In this document: positions 20,177 to 30,019 of the stretch, in pieces | Numbering within the stretch: the first letter of the stretch is position 1 | How the letters are laid out: each line of letters opens with the position of its first letter | Assembly: GCA_021298895.1 (NCBI GenBank) | Contig: JAJTHK010000044.1 | Span: forward strand, 1-43,886 | DNA from: Luteolibacter sp. | GTDB taxonomy: Bacteria; Verrucomicrobiota; Verrucomicrobiia; Verrucomicrobiales; Akkermansiaceae | Reading direction: 5' to 3' | Length of the DNA: 43,886 bases | The notes under the pieces: generated by a model | Seen by the model: the letters and a program-made list of their open reading frames with translations, nothing else | What the model was told of the DNA's origin: nothing | Database searches by the model: none | Translations under genes and position numbers: made by a program

Positions 20177-21013
20177 TCAATCCTGTTCGTTCTTTGATGC
20201 GCGGTGAAGCAAATCTCGTTCCTCATCCGTTAAGCTCTGAAATCCCTCTCGAGAAATTTTATCCAAAATCTCGTCTATCTCTGATTGCGCCTGCAAATCC
20301 ACAATCGTGCGGGGTCGGATTTTTGGCTCATAATATCTTCTCGGACGCCTGATTTCGCGCCTCGTATCAACCCCGAAAAGTGGCGCCATACGAATCAAGA
20401 TGTATCCAACGATCACACCTCCGAGATGCCCAGCTTCGCCGCCTTCGTTGTTGCCGAACCCAAATACAATCACAGCCACCGCAATCGCAATTACCGACAA
20501 CGCCAGTTGTCTCATCGTCAAAGTGATGGGCGGGAAAAACAGCGTCACCTGCAGATGCGGCGCAAGCACCGCCACCGCGATCATGATTCCGTAAATCCCC
20601 GCCGATGCCCCGACCAATGAGGTAACCATACTCAGCGCAGGAAGAATTTCCAAGTATGTCAGCAACACAAAAAACGCCGCGCCGCCAACTCCGCAGGCAA
20701 GATAAAACACAAAAAACCGCAACGACCCCAACCACCGCTCCACAAATGGCCCGAAGAAAAACAAGCCCATCGAATTCGCCAGCACATGTCCCACACTGCC
20801 ATGCATGAATTGAAACGTGATGAACTCCCATATCCTCCCCTCCGAAATGGCACTGTTGATCGAAAAAGCCCCAAAATTCTGAATCGCCAGATCATAAAAC
20901 AACACATCCGCGAAGTAGATTCCGATGTTCAAAATCAACAACACTTTCACAACAGGTGACAACTGATCCAGCATCCCTCCACCATGGGCCACCCTGCGTT
21001 CCGCAAAAGACAT
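20177..21013 (-). CDS. Rhomboid family intramembrane serine protease
   Basis: FQFMHGSVGHVLANSMGLFFFGPFVERWLG, GASAGIYGIM (catalytic Ser), GHLGGVIVGYIL (catalytic His). Confidence 0.92.
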   Translation of the reverse strand: MSFAERRVAHGGGMLDQLSPVVKVLLILNIGIYFADVLFYDLAIQNFGAFSINSAISEGRIWEFITFQFMHGSVGHVLANSMGLFFFGPFVERWLGSLRFFVFYLACGVGGAAFFVLLTYLEILPALSMVTSLVGASAGIYGIMIAVAVLAPHLQVTLFFPPITLTMRQLALSVIAIAVAVIVFGFGNNEGGEAGHLGGVIVGYILIRMAPLFGVDTRREIRRPRRYYEPKIRPRTIVDLQAQSEIDEILDKISREGFQSLTDEERDLLHRASKNEQD

Positions 21014-21142
21014 GGTCGAAATCTAGCTGTCTGCGGTGGGATTCGGCAAGCGCTAGTCTTGGTAAACTCATTCTATCGAATTGTTAAAATCCTTCTACCC
21101 ATCGTGCCGGATTATTGCTTCAATTCAGCCAACTTTAAATTT

Positions 21143-21805
21143 ATGAATATGCGAATTTTATACGCTCTATTATTCCTCATTCCCAGTTTGGTTTTTGGCG
21201 CGGGGCTATCTCTCAACGAAGATCGCACCAAATATGTAGGCCCTCATTATTTGGTGAAGCTCAACGAAGATCAACTAGAGGAAGTGACCGTGGCAGGAAC
21301 CCTTACCTTGTCCCGTGCCCAATGGCAGGAAGTGCGTCAAAAAAACCCAGCAACCCCTAAACGAATCGACACAATATTACCCAGCACTCACAATGACTGC
21401 ACGTGTGGAATGGAAGCCGAAATTTTCGGAGTTTGGTTTAAAGACGGCACTGTAGCTATCACCCATGGAAATACCCCGATTCCGTTTGAAAAACTCGATA
21501 CGGAAACCAAGGGCAAACTCGCTAGCGAACTTCATTTTCTCATGGACGAGCGCGGACAGTTTTATCAAGACGGCAAATTGATCCCTTTTTCCGAGGTGAA
21601 ATCTCGTGCTGCTTACCTTAAAGCCGTATCTGTTGATAAACAAAGCATGGATCTGGGATCTATCCAGATCGAAATTCCACCTACCTCCAAAGCCTCAGAT
21701 CCAGCGTTGGCTGGGCGCCTCAAAGAATTGCAAAGCATCGCCAATAAGTCAGGTCGCAGTTTTTACGTCATGTGGGACATGACCGGGCTTGAGGAGGCTG
21801 AGTAA
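21143..21805 (+). CDS. Secreted hypothetical protein
   Basis: Internal ATG gives signal peptide MNMRILYALLFLIPSLVFGAGLSLNEDRTKYVG; no recognised domain. Confidence 0.65.
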   Translation: MNMRILYALLFLIPSLVFGAGLSLNEDRTKYVGPHYLVKLNEDQLEEVTVAGTLTLSRAQWQEVRQKNPATPKRIDTILPSTHNDCTCGMEAEIFGVWFKDGTVAITHGNTPIPFEKLDTETKGKLASELHFLMDERGQFYQDGKLIPFSEVKSRAAYLKAVSVDKQSMDLGSIQIEIPPTSKASDPALAGRLKELQSIANKSGRSFYVMWDMTGLEEAE

Positions 21806-21923
21806 CCCGATCTTTCAAATTCTTGGGGGTTTACATCCTGAATACTTTGGAATGTGGGCACAAAACTCCCGCTCCCCTAGGGTTGACCCCGCGCATTTCG
21901 GTTGCTAGCTTCCGCCCCCCGTT

Positions 21924-24671
21924 ATGAGCAACGCCCCGAATTACAAAGACACGCTGACCTTGCCGCAGACCAGTTTCCCTATGCGTGGGGACTTGGTCGA
22001 AAACGAGCCGAAGCGTTTGGAGATTTGGGAGAAAAACGGACTTTACCATAAAATCACCTCCGCCCGCAAAGCCGCTGGAGCACCTGATTTCATCCTTCAC
22101 GACGGCCCGCCATTTGCAAACGGCGATGTCCACATGGGCACTGCGCTGAACAAACTCCTCAAGGACATGGTGGTGAAATCCAAAACCATGGCAGGTTTCC
22201 ACGCGCCCTTCATTCCGGGTTGGGACTGCCACGGCTTGCCGATCGAATTCAAAGTCGTCAAACAAGCCGCTGGACTTGAGCCAGCGGAAATCCGCCGACG
22301 CTGTACCGAGTTTGCCGCTGGTTTCATCGATATCCAACGCGCCTCATTCCGTCGCCTCGGTGTGTTTGGCGATTGGAAAAATCCTTACCTCACCATGGAT
22401 CCCGCTTACGAGGCGAGCATCCTGCGGGTGTTTGCGAAGCTAGTGGAAAACGGTTGTATCTACCAATCCAAGAAACCCGTTCAATGGTCCTACGGCGCGC
22501 AAACCGCACTCGCGGAAGCGGAAGTCGAATACGCCGATAAAATCTCGCCTTCGATCTTCGTGAAATTTCCCCTCAAAGGGAGCGTTGGCGTCCCACCCGC
22601 ATTATCCAACATCCCGGACATCAACATGGTGATCTGGACCACCACTCCTTGGACACTTCCAGCAAACCTCGGGATCGCGCTGCATCCGGAGTTCACTTAC
22701 GTCGTAGGTAAATTCTCAAATGGTGAAAAAGAGGAAGCGTTCGTCATCGTCCGCGAACTGATCGAAGCGTTTGCCGAAAAGACTGGATACGCCCTTAAAG
22801 AAACTCTCTCTGAAATCAAAGGCAAAGAACTTGAAGGAGCTGAGGCACAGCATCCATTCCTCGATCGCAAATCTAAAATCATCCTCGCCAACTATGTCAC
22901 TACCGAAACCGGAACCGGCGCCGTTCATACCGCTCCTGGCCACGGCGCAGATGACTACGTTGCGGGACAACAAAATGGTTTGGGTGTTCTCTCCCCTGTC
23001 GACGACGAAGGTAAATTCACCGAAGAAGTCGGCGTCGCGGAACTCGTCGGCAAACACGTTTTTCAATCCAACAAGCGCATCATCGAGATTCTAACAGAAA
23101 GCGGTCACCTGCTCGGTCAAGAGGATTACAAACATTCCTATCCACATTGCTGGCGCTCGAAAACGCCTATCATCTTCCGTGCTGTCGAACAGTTCTTCAT
23201 CTCGCTCGACACCCTGCGCGGCCAAGCACTCGAAGAAATCGACAAAGTGAAATGGATGCCTGCATGGGGTCGCAACCGCATCTACGGAACCGTCGAAGCA
23301 CGTCCCGATTGGTGCATTTCCCGCCAGCGCACTTGGGGCGTTCCACTTCCGGTTTTCTTCGATGAAAACAACAAGGCCATCCTCTCTGCTGAACTCGCAA
23401 ACAAGGTCGCCGACCTCGTCGAAAAAGAAGGCACCAATGTTTGGTTCGAAACTTCTGATGAGGATCTCGCCGCAAAACTCGGCCTGCCGAGTGGCTTGAA
23501 AAAAGGCAAAGACACGCTCGATGTTTGGATCGATTCCGGCTGCTCGCACGCTGCCGTGATGGACACGCATCCCGAGCTGCATTGCCCCGCCGATCTTTAT
23601 CTCGAAGCCACCGACCAACACCGCGGTTGGTTCCAAAGCTCACTCATGCTTTCCACCGCCTTCCGCGGTCACGCACCTTACAAATCCGTGATGACCCACG
23701 GCTTTGTGGTCGATAAGGACAAAAAGAAACTCTCGAAATCCGAAGCCGAAAAAGCCGGCAAACCCATCGATGCTGCGCATTTCTACAATCAATACGGCGC
23801 CGACATCGTCCGCCTCTGGGCCTCCAGTGTCGATTGGCAAAACGAAGTTCCGTTTGGCGAAGATCTCTTCAAACAAGTCGCCGAGCCATACCGCCGTTTG
23901 CGTAATACACTCCGCATCCTCTTGGGCAACTTGGATGGCTTCAATCAACAATCAACAATCATCAATCATCAATCGTCAATCCCGTTATTAGATGCTTGGA
24001 TTTTGGAGCGACTCCACGTCGTCGTCAAAGAATGCCTCACCGCTTACGAATCTTTTGAGTTCCGCAAAGTTTTCAACTCGATCAACCAATTCTGCACCAC
24101 GGATCTTTCCGCGATCTATATCGATGCTCTAAAAGACCGCATGTATTGCGATGCGGCGGATTCACCGCGTCGCTTGGCATCACAAGCAGCGATGTACGAG
24201 ATCTTTAGTAGCATCACCCGTTTGCTCGCGCCGATTCTCGCCTACACCGCGGATGAAGCATGGGAACACGCGGCGTTTACTAACGACTGCGTGCACGAAC
24301 AAGATTTCCCAACTGCCAATCCTGCCTTCGCTCCAAGCCAGATCAGTAAAGACGTAGAACGCCTTTTCCAAATCAAAGCCGTGATCCAAACCGCGATCGA
24401 AGCAAAGATCCAAGCCAAGGAATTCACCCGCAACAACGAAGCCGCGATCTCCCTCACAGTTCCCGCATCCGACGCGCATTTGTTAGAAAAACTCACCGAC
24501 CGCGATTTCGCTACCGAGTTTTTCATCATCGCCGAGCTCAAAGTGACCCAAGGAACCGAGCTCTCCGCCACCGCCGCAAAAACTGAGCTCCCACTCTGCC
24601 CCCGCTGCCGTAGACACGAGCCAGTTCTTGAATCCGGTCTCTGCGCGAGATGTGATGAAGTGGTGGCATAG
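21924..24671 (+). CDS. ileS: Isoleucyl-tRNA synthetase
   Basis: 915 aa; class I HIGH-like HDGPPFANGDVHMGTALNKLLKD, KMSKS-like KKLSKSEAEKAG, IleS features VIWTTTPWTLPANLG, GTGAVHTAPGHGADDY, C-terminal CPRCRRHEPVLESGLCARCDEVV zinc finger. Confidence 0.97.
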   Translation: MSNAPNYKDTLTLPQTSFPMRGDLVENEPKRLEIWEKNGLYHKITSARKAAGAPDFILHDGPPFANGDVHMGTALNKLLKDMVVKSKTMAGFHAPFIPGWDCHGLPIEFKVVKQAAGLEPAEIRRRCTEFAAGFIDIQRASFRRLGVFGDWKNPYLTMDPAYEASILRVFAKLVENGCIYQSKKPVQWSYGAQTALAEAEVEYADKISPSIFVKFPLKGSVGVPPALSNIPDINMVIWTTTPWTLPANLGIALHPEFTYVVGKFSNGEKEEAFVIVRELIEAFAEKTGYALKETLSEIKGKELEGAEAQHPFLDRKSKIILANYVTTETGTGAVHTAPGHGADDYVAGQQNGLGVLSPVDDEGKFTEEVGVAELVGKHVFQSNKRIIEILTESGHLLGQEDYKHSYPHCWRSKTPIIFRAVEQFFISLDTLRGQALEEIDKVKWMPAWGRNRIYGTVEARPDWCISRQRTWGVPLPVFFDENNKAILSAELANKVADLVEKEGTNVWFETSDEDLAAKLGLPSGLKKGKDTLDVWIDSGCSHAAVMDTHPELHCPADLYLEATDQHRGWFQSSLMLSTAFRGHAPYKSVMTHGFVVDKDKKKLSKSEAEKAGKPIDAAHFYNQYGADIVRLWASSVDWQNEVPFGEDLFKQVAEPYRRLRNTLRILLGNLDGFNQQSTIINHQSSIPLLDAWILERLHVVVKECLTAYESFEFRKVFNSINQFCTTDLSAIYIDALKDRMYCDAADSPRRLASQAAMYEIFSSITRLLAPILAYTADEAWEHAAFTNDCVHEQDFPTANPAFAPSQISKDVERLFQIKAVIQTAIEAKIQAKEFTRNNEAAISLTVPASDAHLLEKLTDRDFATEFFIIAELKVTQGTELSATAAKTELPLCPRCRRHEPVLESGLCARCDEVVA
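23942..23983 (+). repeat. In-frame heptanucleotide tandem repeat within ileS
   Basis: CAATCAA CAATCAA CAATCAT CAATCAT CAATCGT CAATCCC: six 7-nt units, 42 nt, encoding NQQSTIINHQSSIP. Confidence 0.85.
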
Positions 24672-24681
24672 TTCTTTATTT

Positions 24682-24702
24682 GAAGTTTAAAATTTAAAAT
24701 TT
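24682..24702. repeat. 7-nt-periodic repeat abutting the lspA start
   Basis: GAAGTTT AAAATTT AAAATTT immediately before the GTG start. Confidence 0.6.
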
Positions 24703-25302
24703 GTGACCCTTCCCCGTCTCCTCCTCTTCCTCACCCTTCCGCTTTACATCCTCGATCAAATCACGAAGGCATGGACGGTGGCGAATTTTTCCGAGCCGCC
24801 TCCTGGGGGATTTGGTTCGCTCGATATGCCATGGATGATCATTCCTGATTGGTTTGAATGGAAACGCGTTCACAACCAAGGCGTCGCTTTCGGTTTGGGC
24901 AACGGAACTTCTTGGGCGCCAATTGTATTTCTTGTCGTTCCCATCATCGCGCTCTTCATTATTCGCTACTTTTGGAAAAAGGGTGCTTTCGAGCATGTTT
25001 ACTCGAAACTGGCGGTCTCGCTCTTGCTGTGCGGGATTTTCGGAAATCTTACGGATCGTTTGGCGCAGGGATTCCTCTTAGAATATGCTAAAAACGACAG
25101 TTTCTGGGAACGCCTCTCACAAGGCTATGTGGTCGATTTCATCTCCGTCAGGCTGCCATTTTACGATAAAATCGTCCCCTCAAGCCATGGCTGGTGGCCC
25201 ACCTTCAATGTCGCCGACTCCTGCATCTGCATCGCTGCGGTGTTGTTGTTCCTGGGGGGATTGAAGGAAGAGCAGGCGAAAAAAATGAAAAACAGTGATT
25301 AG
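24703..25302 (+). CDS. lspA: Lipoprotein signal peptidase (signal peptidase II)
   Basis: YILDQITKAW, FGNLTDRLAQGFL, VVDFISVRLP, TFNVADSCICIAAVLLF with catalytic Asp residues; GTG start. Confidence 0.94.
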   Translation: MTLPRLLLFLTLPLYILDQITKAWTVANFSEPPPGGFGSLDMPWMIIPDWFEWKRVHNQGVAFGLGNGTSWAPIVFLVVPIIALFIIRYFWKKGAFEHVYSKLAVSLLLCGIFGNLTDRLAQGFLLEYAKNDSFWERLSQGYVVDFISVRLPFYDKIVPSSHGWWPTFNVADSCICIAAVLLFLGGLKEEQAKKMKNSD

Positions 25303-25425
25303 AAATTAGTTAATTGAGTAATTAGGTTGGGCTGCCGCGCAACTCTCGAAATGCTCCGAACTCAAGATTTTTAGCGACAAATCGACCTTCAGAAGGTTAA
25401 TTAGGCTCAGATTAACGGAGAACGA

Positions 25426-27141
25426 ATGACTGAACTTTTACTAGAGCCTGCCCGCAGATCTGGGTGCGACAATTTGCCTGCTGTGAGCGAACTACTCAAA
25501 GCATCGGCATTGCGCCAGAAATCACCCATTGATGATTTGTTGGATGCCGCCGTGGTGGATGAGGAAAGTTACCTCCGTGAACTCGCTAATGAGCTTGATA
25601 TCCCTTGGCTGGAAAGCATCACAAATGAAGAAAACACCTTACCGCTGCGCGAAGCTTGCCGACCACGAATCGCTCTCAAACATCGCTTGCTCCCCGTCAG
25701 CATCGAGGGTGAAGGCGATCAGAAAAAACTCATCCTCGCGACCTTTGATCCCTTCAATCTCGTCGCCCATCAAGCAGCGGCTCAGGAATTATCGATGCCG
25801 TTCGAATGGCGAATGGCATCGCGCAAAAGAATCCACGAAGCCTTGCGCCGTCTCTACGGCGTTGGTGCGGATACCTTCGAACAAATTTTGGATGGTCGGG
25901 ATTTGGACTACGATCAGCTTTCCGACTCCGATGACGAAGCAAACGTGATCGATGCGGATGAAGACGAAGAGGCAAGCGTGGTGAAATTCGTGAACCAGAT
26001 CATTCGCGAGGCACTCGATCAGCGCGCCACGGATATCCACGTCGAGCCGCTCGCAAACAATCTCCGCATTCGTTACAGGATCGATGGAAGATTGTTAGAA
26101 ATTGCCGTTCCGGAAAATATCAAAGCGCTGCAAAGCTCGGTGATTGCTCGTTTGAAAATCATGGCGCGCCTCGACATCGCTGAGCGCCGCGTCCCACAGG
26201 ACGGTCGTATCAACCTGCAGTTTGAAGGCGCAACCATCGACGTTCGGGTTGCTACCGTGCCAACTGTTGAAGGCGAAAGCGTTTCCCTTCGTCTCCTCAA
26301 CCAAGAAAAATTCAACCTCGCCAAGCTCGGGTTAGAGCCTTTTGTCCAAAGCAAAATCGAAAGCCTGCTCCACCTGCCTAACGGCATCATCCTCATCACA
26401 GGTCCGACCGGTTCCGGTAAATCCACCAGCCTCTATTCCTTCCTGAGCGAAGTGAATAGTCCCGAGAAACGCATCGTGACGGTGGAAGATCCTGTGGAAA
26501 ACAAACTCACCGGCGTCATGCAGATCGCGGTGAAATCCGAGATCGGTCTAACCTTCGCCGCCGCCCTACGCTCCATTCTTCGCGCCGATCCCAACATCGT
26601 CATGATCGGTGAGATTCGAGATTTGGAAACCGCTGAAATTGCCATCCGCGCGTCTCTAACAGGTCACTTGGTGTTTTCCACCCTGCACACCAACGATGCG
26701 ATGGGCGGTATTTCGCGTTTGATCGATATGGGCGTCGAGCCGTTCTTGGTTTCCGCCGCTGTCCGCGCATTCCTTGCCCAACGCCTTGTGCGCCGACTCT
26801 GCCCACATTGCAAAGTGCCACGCCAAATTTCCACCCAAGACATTATCGATCTTGAAATCCCGAGTGACATCCCCGGGCAAGTTTACTCACCCAAAGGTTG
26901 TGACCGTTGCCGCATGACTGGCTTCTCCGGCCGTCTCGCCATTTACGAGGTCGTGATATTATCTCAGAAAATGCAGGAACTCGTCGCACATTCCCGCCCG
27001 CTACCCGAACTCAAAGCTCAAGCATTCCGAGACGGCTATGTGCCGATGCGGACTTACGGCTGGCACAAAGTCATGCAAGGGCAAACGACGATTGAAGAAG
27101 TGATCTCCGTGACCTCATTGGAGATTGGTGGAGCAGATTAG
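25426..27141 (+). CDS. pilB: Type IV pilus assembly / type II secretion ATPase (PilB/GspE family)
   Basis: GPTGSGKSTSLYSFLSEV, VTVEDPVENKLTGVMQ, ILRADPNIVMIGEIRDLETAEIAIRASLTGHLVFSTLHTNDA, CPHC/CDRC zinc motif. Confidence 0.92.
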   Translation: MTELLLEPARRSGCDNLPAVSELLKASALRQKSPIDDLLDAAVVDEESYLRELANELDIPWLESITNEENTLPLREACRPRIALKHRLLPVSIEGEGDQKKLILATFDPFNLVAHQAAAQELSMPFEWRMASRKRIHEALRRLYGVGADTFEQILDGRDLDYDQLSDSDDEANVIDADEDEEASVVKFVNQIIREALDQRATDIHVEPLANNLRIRYRIDGRLLEIAVPENIKALQSSVIARLKIMARLDIAERRVPQDGRINLQFEGATIDVRVATVPTVEGESVSLRLLNQEKFNLAKLGLEPFVQSKIESLLHLPNGIILITGPTGSGKSTSLYSFLSEVNSPEKRIVTVEDPVENKLTGVMQIAVKSEIGLTFAAALRSILRADPNIVMIGEIRDLETAEIAIRASLTGHLVFSTLHTNDAMGGISRLIDMGVEPFLVSAAVRAFLAQRLVRRLCPHCKVPRQISTQDIIDLEIPSDIPGQVYSPKGCDRCRMTGFSGRLAIYEVVILSQKMQELVAHSRPLPELKAQAFRDGYVPMRTYGWHKVMQGQTTIEEVISVTSLEIGGAD

Positions 27142-27155
27142 CTTTTTATTTTCAG

Positions 27156-28418
27156 ATGCCCCAATTTTCCTACAAAGCTCTCGCAACCAACGGCACCGTA
27201 TCAACCGGTGAGGTTGAGGCGTCGGATCGATCTGAAGCGTTGCGGGTTCTGGACAAGCGTGGCTTGCAACCCGTCACAGTTAAAGAGTCGGCGAAATTCC
27301 TAACAAAAAAGGAAACCGCAAAACCGAAGCCACGGGAATCGGTCAGTGATAAAACGGAAGTTTCCGCTGACGGTACGATCAAACTCAAGCGTGCGGAGGT
27401 GATTCTTTTTACCGAAGAACTTTCCGACATGATAGGTGCAGGTTTGCAATTGGAGCCAGCGCTGAAGTCGATGGAGATGCGGCAAGAGCTCGGCAGCCTG
27501 AAAGATGTTTCCCGAAGAATCCGTGAAATTGTTAGAGACGGCGTGAACTTCTCGGTAGCGTTGAAAAAAGTCAGCCCGAGTTTCGGACCACTATATTGTT
27601 CTTTAGCCGCAGCAGGCGAGGCATCGGGTGCCTTAGATACGATTTTAAAACGCCAAGCATACTATTTGAAAACTCTTGCCGAACTGCAGAGCAAATTGAT
27701 CTTAGCGATGATTTACCCATCGTTTCTCATCCTGATGGGCCTCGGTGTCGGGGTCGTGTTTGTTACATTGCTTATTCCCCAGCTCTCCGAGCTCATCAAA
27801 AACACTCCAGGAGGAAAACTGCCGTGGGCCATCAATGGCTTGATGTATATCGCTGATTTCATCAAAACTTGGTGGGTGGTGATCCTGCTGCTGGTGATCG
27901 GTGGCTCCTTGTTTTTCAAAGCATGGAAGGACAATGAAGAAAACCGACCTACGTGGGATAAGATGAAACTCAAAATTCCACTCATTGGAGCTGTGATTGC
28001 CTCACGGTTCTATGTTCAGTTTCTTGAAACCATGGCGAACTTGGTGGGTAACGGTCTACCGTTGTTGCGCGCACTCGAACTCTCACGTGATGCAACCCAA
28101 AATCTGGCGATCCGAAAAAACCTCAACGACGTTATCGCTCAAGTTGGCGATGGCCGTGCGTTTTCAAAAGCGATGATTCGCTCAGAATCGTTTCCTCCGC
28201 TACTGATCGACATGATTGCCGTGGGCGAACAAACCGGAAAAATCGATCTCTCCCTACGCCGCGCAGCGGAGCGCTATGACAAAGAACTCAACAAAGATAT
28301 CCAGCGCATCATGGCACTCATCATGCCAGCGGTGCTGATTTTCATGGCATTGCTGATCGGCACTTTCGCCTATTTGATGATCACAGCAATCTTCCAGACG
28401 ATGTCGAATTTGCGGTAA
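27156..28418 (+). CDS. pilC: Type II secretion system F family protein (PilC/GspF-like)
   Basis: MPQFSYKALATNGTVSTGEVEASDRSEALRVLDKRGLQPVTV; FTEELSDMIGAGLQLEPALKSM; LPLLRALELSRD; GEQTGKIDLSLRRAAERYDKELNKDIQRIMALIMPAVLIFMA. Confidence 0.93.
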   Translation: MPQFSYKALATNGTVSTGEVEASDRSEALRVLDKRGLQPVTVKESAKFLTKKETAKPKPRESVSDKTEVSADGTIKLKRAEVILFTEELSDMIGAGLQLEPALKSMEMRQELGSLKDVSRRIREIVRDGVNFSVALKKVSPSFGPLYCSLAAAGEASGALDTILKRQAYYLKTLAELQSKLILAMIYPSFLILMGLGVGVVFVTLLIPQLSELIKNTPGGKLPWAINGLMYIADFIKTWWVVILLLVIGGSLFFKAWKDNEENRPTWDKMKLKIPLIGAVIASRFYVQFLETMANLVGNGLPLLRALELSRDATQNLAIRKNLNDVIAQVGDGRAFSKAMIRSESFPPLLIDMIAVGEQTGKIDLSLRRAAERYDKELNKDIQRIMALIMPAVLIFMALLIGTFAYLMITAIFQTMSNLR

Positions 28419-28448
28419 GCCAATCTCTCTATATAACCAACAAAAACC

Positions 28449-29246
28449 ATGAGCAACGATTCACAAAAAACCATTCGAAGCATCAGCCTCCCTCCACTTG
28501 CTGCCTTTGCTCTTGCCTTGGGCATGGTCGGCTCCACTTACATCGCGGCTACCACTTGGCGTGATGTCCGCAAACAACCTGAAAAGAACAACATCCGCAT
28601 CACCGGATCCGCTAAAAAAAGAATTGTTTCGGACCTGATTGAGTGGTCTGCAACTGTCGAAGATAAAGGTAAAGATCGTACCTCTGCCTATTTGGCGTTG
28701 AAAACCGGCACCGACAAAGTGGTCGATTTTCTCAAAAGCCAAGGTATCCAGGCAGATGCGATCAAGACGCAATCCGCAAGCATCGTCGAAGAATTTGAAA
28801 CCATTCTCGAAGACAAGGTGCTACCTGGCACCAACGTTCCGATACGCACGGAAATACGCAAATCCGTTGGTTTCAGGGCATTCCAAGTCGTTTCTGTCAG
28901 TTCTTCCAACGTACAACAAATTGAAAAGGCATCACGTGAAATCACTTCCCTGTTAGAAAAAAACGTGAATGTAACTTCTAATGAACCAAGCTATTACTAC
29001 ACGCGCCTCGGCGAACTCAAACTTGAGATGCTAGCAGAAGCGGCCAAGGATGCGCGTAATCGCGCTGAAAATATCCTTAGCTCCGCAGGCAATACGCAGA
29101 TAGGCCCACTTGTTGATTCTTCAATGGGTATCATCAACATCAACCCCGCCAACTCCACTGAAACCTCCACCGAAGGCAACAACGACACCACTTCCTACGA
29201 GAAAGACATCATCACCATCGTCCGTGCCGAATACGTGGTGAAGTAA
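28449..29246 (+). CDS. SIMPL domain (DUF541) protein
   Basis: ITGSAKKRIVSDLIEWSATVEDKGKDRTSAYLALKTGTDKVVDFLKSQGI; N-terminal TM segment. Confidence 0.8.
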   Translation: MSNDSQKTIRSISLPPLAAFALALGMVGSTYIAATTWRDVRKQPEKNNIRITGSAKKRIVSDLIEWSATVEDKGKDRTSAYLALKTGTDKVVDFLKSQGIQADAIKTQSASIVEEFETILEDKVLPGTNVPIRTEIRKSVGFRAFQVVSVSSSNVQQIEKASREITSLLEKNVNVTSNEPSYYYTRLGELKLEMLAEAAKDARNRAENILSSAGNTQIGPLVDSSMGIININPANSTETSTEGNNDTTSYEKDIITIVRAEYVVK

Positions 29247-29264
29247 CCCCTACTATCGACTATT

Positions 29265-29990
29265 ATGAACTACTTCGCATCTATCACTGACTTCTTCAAA
29301 CCCCAAAAATGGGGCATGAACATGTTCTTAGGTGGGGTATGTATCCTTATACCTATGATTGGCCCCATCATCGTGAGTGGATGGGCTATCACCCAACTTT
29401 GGGGTCGGGGCGATGAGAAGAATCCATCTGAATATCCGCCTTTTGATTTTCAATATTTCACCAAATATCTCATGCGCGGTATGTGGTCGTTTCTGGCCCA
29501 AATGGTTGGTGGCTTGATCATGATGCCGGTCTTCCTCGTGCTGTTCTTCGTCTTCATGATGGTCGCTGTTCCAATCACCGAAAACAATGATGTCATTGGT
29601 GCTCTTGTGATGATGATCGGCTTTTTTGTCTACCTTATCATCGTATTGGCGATGAACTTCATCATTGCTCCTATTTCAATCGCGGCAACGATCGCACAGG
29701 ACTTTGTGCCAGCTTTCAATATCCGCTTTCTCCGCAACTTCCTCACATTGGTCTGGAGAGAACTGCTCATCTCAACGCTGTTTTTCTTTGCAATGAGCAT
29801 CGTGATGATGATCTTAGGAGTTTGCACCTGTTACATCGGATTTTTCGCCGGGTTTCCAGTGATCACTTTCACGTGGCAGCACTTACTAAAGCAACTTTAT
29901 CTTCTCCATCTCTCACGTGGTGGCATCATCTTAACGCGCAGCCCAAAGCTTAGTGATCTTCCGCCAAGCTTACCTCAAGCTCTAACATAA
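29265..29990 (+). CDS. DUF4013-like integral membrane protein
   Basis: Multiple TM segments and GRGDEKNPSEYPPFDFQYFTKYLMRGMWSFLAQMV. Confidence 0.75.
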   Translation: MNYFASITDFFKPQKWGMNMFLGGVCILIPMIGPIIVSGWAITQLWGRGDEKNPSEYPPFDFQYFTKYLMRGMWSFLAQMVGGLIMMPVFLVLFFVFMMVAVPITENNDVIGALVMMIGFFVYLIIVLAMNFIIAPISIAATIAQDFVPAFNIRFLRNFLTLVWRELLISTLFFFAMSIVMMILGVCTCYIGFFAGFPVITFTWQHLLKQLYLLHLSRGGIILTRSPKLSDLPPSLPQALT

Positions 29991-30019
29991 TAGCGATCAC
30001 TAGCGATTATTTTTAGAGC
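29979..30019. terminator. Candidate bidirectional terminator at a convergent gene junction
   Basis: GCTCTAA ... TTAGAGC with inner imperfect dyad ATAATAGCGATCACTAGCGATTATT; overlaps the 3' codons of both genes. Confidence 0.5.

Noticed and set aside
22573-22615. GSVGVPPALSN segment in IleS as a possible inserted repeat
   Set aside because: Spacing to the conserved VIWTTTPWTLPAN motif looks normal and I saw no second copy in the window.
25426-29990. pilB-pilC-SIMPL-DUF4013 block as a novel secretion system
   Set aside because: The SIMPL and DUF4013 genes may simply be co-directional neighbours; no pilins, PilM-Q genes or other evidence in the window links them functionally.
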